NCBI GenBank assembly: GCA_030612585.1 | Contig: JAUWNP010000124.1 | Span: 1 to 12,867 of the forward strand | DNA: 12,867 nt | From: Anaerolineae bacterium | Lineage (GTDB): Bacteria; Chloroflexota; Anaerolineae; B4-G1 | Direction: 5' to 3' | Part shown: piece after piece, positions 7,489 to 12,867 of the stretch | Layout of the letters: each line of letters begins with the position of its first letter | Numbering within the stretch: the first letter of the stretch is position 1 | Position numbers and translations under genes: made by a program | The notes under the pieces: model-generated | What the model was told of the DNA's origin: nothing | Databases searched by the model: none | What the model saw: the letters and a program-made list of their open reading frames with translations, nothing else

Positions 7489-8868
7489 CTATGTTAGAGA
7501 GACTCCCAGTCCGGCTACCTCTTTCTTGACCTTCGCGTACTTGTCTAACCAACTTGCCGTCGGTTGCAACGTATCCAAATCATAGCACTGGCTAAATGAC
7601 TTGCCTAAAGGTGGATTGAGCAAATCAGCCTCGTATTTGGGCAGCAGAGCCTTGACGACTTCATTCGCCTGAGCACGCGACAAACCGCTTCCTGCCCTCA
7701 GAGCTTCTCCACTGAGACGACATTCCAAGGGGCTGAGATGATCGGTGAGTTTCCCCCCAGCGGAGCGAGGTCCAATACACAGGCTGGTGCCCGATGTCGC
7801 GAGGTTTAGGGCCAAGGCAACCGATTCATAAAGCAACATCTCAGTACCAGGGCCGGCCACCTGGTTGAAGACCGTATTGACCAGCAAGTTCGTATTCCGG
7901 CTCATCCCCTGGAGGTAGACGCTAACCGACCACATCGCGTGCCGCCCGCTATTGCCCTGGTAGCGGATGTCCATGATAGCCGCGCCCCCACAGTGGTTCC
8001 CGTATACAGCGTACTGCAACATAGAGAAAGCCATCGCACTCAGCACCGCGCCCTCTGGAGGGCCGGGGTAGCCGCCGATCATGGATGCTGTACCGGCCAA
8101 GATGAGCCCGCCACAGTTCACGGCCTGTGTGGCCTTATGAAGAGCAGTGTAGTTGGTCTTCAGCTCTGCCGGAGAAAGAACCAAGGCCAGGTCAGTGGGC
8201 TTGAACCCGCCCTGCAAACCATAGCCACCCAACTGCCCAAAAACGGTAACACTAGATATCACTGCCGTGGTACACATTCCAGGCCGACCGGCGCGCCACA
8301 AAGCCTCTCGGTTGAGTTGCGCATTCAGGCGGCCAGCCAAAGTCTCATACGGGGTGCCTGAGCGGATAGGGCGACCAAAGACCGTCGTCAAGGAGCCTCC
8401 TTGAAAGATATCGACCTCCCGCTCTTGTGCAATGCCCTGCATCAGAGGCACCCACAGCTCCTCTGAGACAACGATGCCCAGAGGGGCGACGTACAGTGGC
8501 TTTACGCCATCCTCCGGCCGGCGGGAAGCCAGTCTGACTCGATCCAGTCCCTCTCCCAGCACAAGCTCCTCAGGCGCGGCACGGATCGCCTCTTCCAACT
8601 CCTCCCGGCTGAACTTGATCACTCGCTCCGTATCTACACACAGAATGCCCAACTCCAGGGCAAGTTCAAAGGCTGCTTCGAAGAAACGATCTGCCAACTC
8701 ATCGCTGTCGTTGATCGGCTCCTGCGGGTTGCAGGTCCCACCTAGGTGAAATTTCTTCAACTTCTTTGAGATCGTGCCTGGTACCAATTCCACGTCCCAC
8801 TGATGTGGGCTCACTACCGGTCCAGAATGAGCGCGATCCAGGGTTCGCAAGACAGTGAATATCGACAT
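7489..8868 (-). CDS. MtmB-family (monomethylamine-type) corrinoid methyltransferase without pyrrolysine
   Basis: A 459-aa protein that I align by memory to monomethylamine methyltransferase MtmB of Methanosarcina (458 aa) rather than to the MttB (trimethylamine) family. Matches run end to end: the GILCVDTERVIKFSREEL segment (74-91) against GIYCTDTHRIVKYTEDEI; EELVLGEGLDRV (100-111) against KEFVLGTGRDAV; SPYEVLA against TPYETLA (172-178); the AGRPGM segment (193-198); CAGPCTEM against VAGPGTEM; and AGKTFQECYDVKTVTPT against LGKSFSQCYDLDTLQPT near the C-terminus. MtmB carries UAG-encoded pyrrolysine four lines further (AGRPGMGV-O-G); here the aligned position is Thr201, codon ACG at 8268-8266, and no in-frame TAG occurs. 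MtmB transfers a methyl from methylamine to its corrinoid protein, and the corrinoid gene follows at 17 nt. The substrate here may differ because the catalytic pyrrolysine is missing. The start is ATG 8868, 4 nt after EtfB. Ends with TAG. Confidence 0.88.
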   Translation of the reverse strand: MSIFTVLRTLDRAHSGPVVSPHQWDVELVPGTISKKLKKFHLGGTCNPQEPINDSDELADRFFEAAFELALELGILCVDTERVIKFSREELEEAIRAAPEELVLGEGLDRVRLASRRPEDGVKPLYVAPLGIVVSEELWVPLMQGIAQEREVDIFQGGSLTTVFGRPIRSGTPYETLAGRLNAQLNREALWRAGRPGMCTTAVISSVTVFGQLGGYGLQGGFKPTDLALVLSPAELKTNYTALHKATQAVNCGGLILAGTASMIGGYPGPPEGAVLSAMAFSMLQYAVYGNHCGGAAIMDIRYQGNSGRHAMWSVSVYLQGMSRNTNLLVNTVFNQVAGPGTEMLLYESVALALNLATSGTSLCIGPRSAGGKLTDHLSPLECRLSGEALRAGSGLSRAQANEVVKALLPKYEADLLNPPLGKSFSQCYDLDTLQPTASWLDKYAKVKKEVAGLGVSLT

Positions 8869-8872
8869 TTGA

Positions 8873-9790
8873 CTATGACCTCCCGTTTTGACTTTGCTCC
8901 ACCAATATCCCATGAACTGTCAGGAACCTCACTATCTGCTCTGCCACCTCATCGGGTTCCCCTTCCAGCCAACTGCCATGCTTGTCTGGCGCTCCAGCCA
9001 ACAGGAGCCTGATCCTTTCATAGGCTGGGAGGGCACCACTCGGCACGAAGATGGGTTTAGGCCGGGGTCTCGGAGGTGAGTAGGCCACAATCTGGGCAAG
9101 AGGAGCGCCCAGCCCAAGACCATCTGGGCCAGAGCCCAGGTCCTCCAGGGCGACACGGCGTAGATCGCCTTGGCGCGCCCGTCTTAGCGCCATCAGGCTG
9201 GTATAGCGAGGCTTACAGAAGCCATTGGCTACGGAGATGAGAGCCGGCAACTCACACTCCACTATCTCCCGGCGACCTCTCCCCAGGCGGCGATGGACAA
9301 TGGCCCGTTTCAACTCGGGAGAGAACTCCAGGCGGCAGACAGCCGTCGCCTGAGGCAATCCCAGTAACTCAGCGACGACCGGCCCCACGCAGGCCGAACC
9401 GCCATCGCTCGACCTTTGGCCGCACATGATCAGATCGAACTCCAGGTCTCTAATGACCTTGGCCAACGCCGATGAGGTAAGCTGAGCGCTCCAACTTCGA
9501 TCATCGGCCACGACGTGCACCGCCCGGTCAGCGCCCATAGCCAGGCCACAGTAAAGAGCCTCCTCCACCCTCTCGGGTCCCAGGCTGAGCAGGACGACCT
9601 CGCTGGCCTGACCGCTCTCCTTCATCTGCACTGCCCGTTCTATGGCCTGTAGGTCTAGATCGTTGACCAAATATAGGATATCGTGGCCGGCAGGGGCACC
9701 GATTTGAGCGGCGATCTCAGGACTGAGATCGCCCTCGGGCACCTGCTTTATGCAAACCACGATCTTGAGACGACGATCTGCCACAACCAC
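8873..9790 (-). CDS. etfB: Electron transfer flavoprotein beta subunit
   Basis: A 305-aa EtfB, partner of the EtfA encoded immediately upstream. The dimer binds FAD (and AMP) and shuttles electrons from a dehydrogenase to the respiratory chain or another acceptor. It shows the family's first strand KIVVCIKQVP (9-18), NDLDLQAIERAVQMKE (43-58), LGPERVEEAL and GLAMGADRAV, GQRSSDGGSACVGPVVAELLGLP in the adenine-binding region, and KPRYTSL near residue 193. At 305 aa it is longer than typical EtfB (about 250-265 aa); the extra length is mostly C-terminal, ending RFLTVHGILVEQ. The start is a GTG at 9790 (a second GTG lies two codons later). The preceding GGGG/AGGG is a workable ribosome site. Gaps to EtfA and to the MtmB-like gene are 4 nt each, so the gene is in the demethylation operon. 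Ends with TAG. Confidence 0.94.
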   Translation of the reverse strand: MVVADRRLKIVVCIKQVPEGDLSPEIAAQIGAPAGHDILYLVNDLDLQAIERAVQMKESGQASEVVLLSLGPERVEEALYCGLAMGADRAVHVVADDRSWSAQLTSSALAKVIRDLEFDLIMCGQRSSDGGSACVGPVVAELLGLPQATAVCRLEFSPELKRAIVHRRLGRGRREIVECELPALISVANGFCKPRYTSLMALRRARQGDLRRVALEDLGSGPDGLGLGAPLAQIVAYSPPRPRPKPIFVPSGALPAYERIRLLLAGAPDKHGSWLEGEPDEVAEQIVRFLTVHGILVEQSQNGRS

Positions 9791-9794
9791 TACC

Positions 9795-10790
9795 CTATGC
9801 CCCTATCCGCAACCGATCGAGGTGATCGGTGAGAGCAGCAACTATCGGACCCAGATCACCCACTACCTTCAAGTCTGCGAGCCCAAAGATAGGGGCCTCT
9901 CGGCGTATGTCGATGGCTACTATCAGCTCTGAATCCTTCATGCCCATAGTGTGCTGATGGACCCCCGAAATGCCACAGGCCAGATACAGCCTTGGTGTCA
10001 CCGCCACACCAGTCTGGCCCACCTGGCGTTCCGGCGCGATCAGGTGCAGGTCTACCAACGGCCGAGAACCGGCTAAAGGCGCTTCCAGCAGATCGGCGAG
10101 ACTCTGTACGGAAACGAAACTATCGGCCTGGTGAACTCCCCGTCCGGCAGCCACGACCACTTCCGCCTCTATCAACTCGATGTCCCGTGGGTCAGCATTC
10201 TCCTGGCCGATCACAGTCGTGCGTGCGTGCTCCTCCCGTGAGTTGATTTCTATGAGTTCCACGTCTGGCGGCTGCCATTGGTCTAACTCCTGAATAGGAA
10301 AGGCTCCCAGCCTGAGAGTAGCTACCTGGGGCTGCGGATCGGGACAGACAAAGGTGCCATAGGCCCGCTCGCCACATAGAGGGCGAGTCATAACAAGTCG
10401 CTGCTGGCCGTCGAGAGCAAGGCGAACACAATCGGGTACATAACCCACGTGTAAACGGGTGGCTAGACGTGGCGCCAGATCTCGGCCCAGTGAGGTGGCT
10501 CCCAGGAGAAAGATCGACGGCTCATAACGTCCAACGAGCTCGGCCAACAGGTCAGTATACAACTCTGTGGTGTATGGAAATAGTCGCTCGCTCTCAGCCA
10601 GAAGCACTCGATCCACGCCGAAGCGACCCAGATCCGATGCGACGCCAGTTACGTCTTCACCGAAGATCACCGCCCACAGTTCTTGGCCAAGCCTGGTAGC
10701 CAGTCGACGACCCTCTGTACATAACTGCTGTGCCTTACTGTCCAGCTCGCTGTCGTTGTGTTCGACGAACACCCATAGATTGGCAGCCAT
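9795..10790 (-). CDS. etfA: Electron transfer flavoprotein alpha subunit
   Basis: A 331-aa EtfA carrying the FAD site of the ETF dimer. The N-terminal half is the variable EtfA/B-like domain; the C-terminal half (about 205-331) holds the family FAD motifs: VVAAGRGV, GSRPLVD, RQVGQTGVAVTPRLYLACGISG, HTMGMKDSE and APIFGLADLKVVGD. All these are intact, so FAD binding is expected. Length is typical (about 310-340 aa). The ATG at 10790 is 11 nt after AAGGAG; a TTG one codon earlier (10793) is at 8 nt and also possible. The stop of the flavoprotein oxidoreductase lies 4 nt upstream and EtfB follows at 4 nt. An ETF encoded next to a TMADH-like flavoprotein suggests it is that enzyme's electron acceptor, as trimethylamine dehydrogenase uses ETF; this is inference. 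Ends with TAG. Confidence 0.95.
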   Translation of the reverse strand: MAANLWVFVEHNDSELDSKAQQLCTEGRRLATRLGQELWAVIFGEDVTGVASDLGRFGVDRVLLAESERLFPYTTELYTDLLAELVGRYEPSIFLLGATSLGRDLAPRLATRLHVGYVPDCVRLALDGQQRLVMTRPLCGERAYGTFVCPDPQPQVATLRLGAFPIQELDQWQPPDVELIEINSREEHARTTVIGQENADPRDIELIEAEVVVAAGRGVHQADSFVSVQSLADLLEAPLAGSRPLVDLHLIAPERQVGQTGVAVTPRLYLACGISGVHQHTMGMKDSELIVAIDIRREAPIFGLADLKVVGDLGPIVAALTDHLDRLRIGA

Positions 10791-10794
10791 CAAA

Positions 10795-12816
10795 CTATAG
10801 GCTCCTTCCTACTTGATTGCCTTCCCATATCGCACTGGCCACGTCCCGAGGATGCACGCAGTCTCCGATGCGGTACAATGCCTTGATCTTGCCCCTGAGA
10901 GCGAAGTAGAGCTCATCGTTGGGAAGGTTGCTGGGCGCCAAAACCACAGTATCCACCCCCTCAATGACCCGTTTCTCCTGGGAGAAGACGTTACGCACCA
11001 CCAACCGGTGATCGCCTATCTCGTCCACCACACTCTGTGGGCTCAGCGACACCCCCTTGGAAAGCAACCTCTGATATAGGAACCAGAGATCGTTGGTCAC
11101 ACTCAATCGCGGTGCAACGTAGAGGGCATCGGTTACAACCTCGACCCGGCTACCGCGGTCAGCCAGGAACTCGGCAATGCCGCTGCCCTTCCAACCTCCA
11201 TCCTGATCGATGACCACCACATTCTCACCGGCGTCGCTCTCTTCCCGCAGGATATCCCAAGCCGTCACCACGAATTCCTGCTCCACACCGGGCAGAGTAG
11301 ATCGGCCGGGACATGAGGCATAGTAACCATCCCGGCGCGGGAGAGAGCCTGTGGCCAGGATGACCGCATCAGCATCCATCTCGCTGACAATCTGGGCTGT
11401 CGCCTCCTGGCCTAGATGCACGTTAACACCCAAGCGCTCGAGTTGATAGATAAAATAGCGGATTATCTCGCCGAACTCCTCACGAGTGGGCAGATTCTCC
11501 GCCAAGAGCACCTGTCCACCCACAGCGGACTCCTTTTCATAGAGAGCGACGGAGTGACCCCGCTCGGCCAGTACACGAGCCGCCTCCAGGCCCGCTGGCC
11601 CACCGCCAACGACCGCTACTTCCTTGGGAGTCTCGGCCGGCTGTACGGTGCCTATGCCCAGTCTCCTTTCCCGGCCCGCGGCCACGTTGAAAATGCAGGT
11701 CACGGTGCGGTTGGAACCGCATCGCCCTGCACAACCTTGATTACAGGCCACACAGGGGCGGATGTCATCCAACCTCCCCTCTCGCGCCTTGTTGGGCAAT
11801 TCAGGGTCGCAGATCGTAGCCCTCGTCATGCCGACCATATCGGCATGGCCGTCGGCAAGGATGCTTTCCGCCTGTATAGGATTGTTGATGCGGCAGGCGA
11901 CGAATACTGGCACCTCCTCCAAGGCCGCCCTAACAGTAGCAGCAAAGGGCACGTAGATACCTGGCGGAGCGATCATAGGAGCGATGATCATGGAGGAGGA
12001 ATGGAAAGAGGCACCACTGATGCTGATGTAGTCAATCGAGCCCTGCTCTTCGAGGAGTTGGGCAATTCGAATTGTGTGTTCAATGGTGAGGCCCCCGTCC
12101 GCCAGCTCATCCCCAGAGAGGCGTACCCCCACAACGAATTCGCGGCCACACTTCTCCCGGATCGCTTCGATAACCTCTTTGGTAAGTCGCAGTCGGCTTT
12201 CGAAATCACCTCCGTACTCATCGGTACGCTTGTTGGTCATAGGCGACAGAAATTGCCCCAGAAGATAGTTATGGGCGGCGTGGACTTCTATCCCATCCAT
12301 GCCACCCAACTGAGCATATTCCGCAACGCGAGCAAAATAGGTGATTAATTCCTCAATATCCTCTCTCTCCATTGCCTTAGGCGTTTGCCCCATGATAACT
12401 GGCGACGGCAAGGCCGAAGGGGCCCAAACCTGCTGAGGGTCGTCATAAAGGCCGCTATCGGTATGCATGCCCACGTGGCAAAGCTGAGCCAAAATGATCG
12501 CACCATGCTGATGCACCATATCTGCCACCAGGCGGAAACGGGGGATTACCTTCTCTTCATAGGCATAGCACACATTCCTCGAGAAGCCTCCAGTGCTGGT
12601 GGGGTGCACCATCTGTTCCTCAGCAATGATGAGACCGATTCCCCCCTTGGCTTTCTCGGCGTAGTAATAGGCCAGACGCTCTCCTAACATGTTGTCCTCA
12701 GCCAACAAGGTGAGATGAGCGGTTGATAGAATTCGGTTGCGTATCAGCACCGAACCAACCTTTAAGGGGGAGAAGAGGTACTTGAACCTGTGGGTAGCAG
12801 CAGAAGGGTATGCCAT
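10795..12816 (-). CDS. FMN-4Fe4S-FAD oxidoreductase (2,4-dienoyl-CoA reductase / TMADH-like, OYE family)
   Basis: A 673-aa soluble enzyme with three parts. Residues 10-345 form an Old-Yellow-Enzyme FMN barrel (YLFSPLKVGSVLIRNRI at the start; HAAHNYLLGQFLSP with H179 and H182; NKRTDEYGG 195-203; DMVGMTRATICDPEL). A [4Fe-4S] site follows, CVACNQGC and C at 374 (C355, C358, C362, C374). From 398 comes a FAD/NAD part (VVGGGPAG at 402-409, then a second dinucleotide fold with VVVIDQDGG and a final YRIGDCVHPRDVASAIWEGNQ). Members reduce enoyl-CoA or dehydrogenate/demethylate amines. Trimethylamine dehydrogenase also uses ETF but has Cys30-linked FMN and catalytic Tyr169; here the aligned residues are Leu (LRSTAHLTLL region) and His179, so the linkage is absent and the substrate may differ. 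The ATG at 12816 lacks a clear ribosome site, and the frame stays open to the window edge 17 codons upstream, so the start is uncertain. Ends with TAG. Confidence 0.92.
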   Translation of the reverse strand: MAYPSAATHRFKYLFSPLKVGSVLIRNRILSTAHLTLLAEDNMLGERLAYYYAEKAKGGIGLIIAEEQMVHPTSTGGFSRNVCYAYEEKVIPRFRLVADMVHQHGAIILAQLCHVGMHTDSGLYDDPQQVWAPSALPSPVIMGQTPKAMEREDIEELITYFARVAEYAQLGGMDGIEVHAAHNYLLGQFLSPMTNKRTDEYGGDFESRLRLTKEVIEAIREKCGREFVVGVRLSGDELADGGLTIEHTIRIAQLLEEQGSIDYISISGASFHSSSMIIAPMIAPPGIYVPFAATVRAALEEVPVFVACRINNPIQAESILADGHADMVGMTRATICDPELPNKAREGRLDDIRPCVACNQGCAGRCGSNRTVTCIFNVAAGRERRLGIGTVQPAETPKEVAVVGGGPAGLEAARVLAERGHSVALYEKESAVGGQVLLAENLPTREEFGEIIRYFIYQLERLGVNVHLGQEATAQIVSEMDADAVILATGSLPRRDGYYASCPGRSTLPGVEQEFVVTAWDILREESDAGENVVVIDQDGGWKGSGIAEFLADRGSRVEVVTDALYVAPRLSVTNDLWFLYQRLLSKGVSLSPQSVVDEIGDHRLVVRNVFSQEKRVIEGVDTVVLAPSNLPNDELYFALRGKIKALYRIGDCVHPRDVASAIWEGNQVGRSL

Positions 12817-12867
12817 AGGTGTTATTACTGCTGGATTCCAAGAAGCGTGTCGAGGCCTGTCATACGA
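12817..12867 (-). other. Right window edge upstream of the oxidoreductase
   Basis: Fifty-one bases only. On the minus strand the oxidoreductase frame is open throughout but holds no start codon. Another frame encodes RMTGLDTLLGIQQ then TAA (12831-12829 region) and might be the tail of an upstream gene. Too short to decide. Confidence 0.2.

Noticed and set aside
7472..7552. Longer N-terminus of the corrinoid protein from 7552
   Set aside because: It overlaps the conserved end of the MtmB-like gene, and its Arg/Ser/Gly-rich residues are not family-like. The ATG at 7471 has its own ribosome site.
7489..8868. Assignment to the trimethylamine (MttB) family
   Set aside because: The first impression was MttB because pyrrolysine-free MttB proteins are common. 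The AGRPGM, CVDTERVIKF, VAGPGTEM and FSQCYD segments and the 459-aa length match MtmB far better.
7489..8868. Pyrrolysine readthrough of an in-frame TAG
   Set aside because: The frame is uninterrupted for 459 codons and the Pyl-equivalent codon is ACG; the only TAG is the terminal one.
8869..8913. Longer N-terminus of the MtmB-like protein from 8913
   Set aside because: It overlaps the end of etfB; MtmB-like sequence begins at the ATG at 8868, which leaves the usual 4-nt gap.
1..12867. tRNA, rRNA, CRISPR, insertion sequence or attachment site
   Set aside because: No cloverleaf, no repeat-spacer pattern, no transposase or terminal repeats were seen on reading both strands; this was by eye, not by a search tool.

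Overview
All eleven protein genes in this window lie on the minus strand, so transcription runs from right to left. The GC content looks moderately high. The only lipoprotein has a Thr/Pro/Ala/Glu-rich linker after its lipobox Cys, a style common in Chloroflexota (Anaerolineae-like) surface lipoproteins. The gene set (corrinoid methyltransferase parts, a 4Fe-4S flavoprotein, ETF) points to an anaerobic or facultative bacterium. The phylum is inferred from style; there is no rRNA or marker gene. Seven of the ten stop codons I can read are TAG (three TGA, no TAA), so UAG looks like an ordinary stop here.

Layout in transcription order. (1) 12816-10795: a 673-aa Old-Yellow-Enzyme/2,4-dienoyl-CoA-reductase/trimethylamine-dehydrogenase-type FMN-4Fe4S-FAD oxidoreductase. 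(2) 10790-9795 and 9790-8873: EtfA and EtfB, a dedicated electron-transfer flavoprotein. (3) 8868-7489: a homologue of monomethylamine:corrinoid methyltransferase MtmB whose pyrrolysine position is a sense (Thr) codon. (4) 7471-6767: its likely corrinoid protein. (5) 6754-5357: an amidohydrolase of the methylthioadenosine/S-adenosylhomocysteine-deaminase and triazine-hydrolase group. (6) 5345-4821: a MarR regulator. Gaps in this block are 4-17 nt, so it reads as one operon. (7) After 125 nt comes a BMP-family substrate-binding lipoprotein (4695-3610). (8) After a further 332-nt non-coding, GC-hairpin-rich gap come the ABC ATPase (3277-1721) and two permeases (1724-672, and 693-1 cut by the window edge) of a nucleoside-type BMP importer.

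Together the cluster looks like an uptake-and-demethylation system for an unidentified N-methylated (possibly purine- or heterocycle-like) compound. The BMP transporter imports it and the amidohydrolase cleaves an amino or alkylamino group from a ring. The MtmB-like/corrinoid pair moves a methyl group. The iron-sulfur flavoprotein may oxidise an N-methyl or C-C bond and pass electrons to EtfAB. MarR may be the substrate sensor. Each family assignment is well supported; the joint pathway and the substrate are inference. The methyl acceptor enzyme (methylcobamide:THF or :CoM methyltransferase) and a corrinoid-activating iron-sulfur protein are not in the window.

The most unusual items are the pyrrolysine-free MtmB homologue and its context, and the 332-nt structured gap with a perfect TATAAT hexamer between the binding-protein gene and the rest of the transporter operon.
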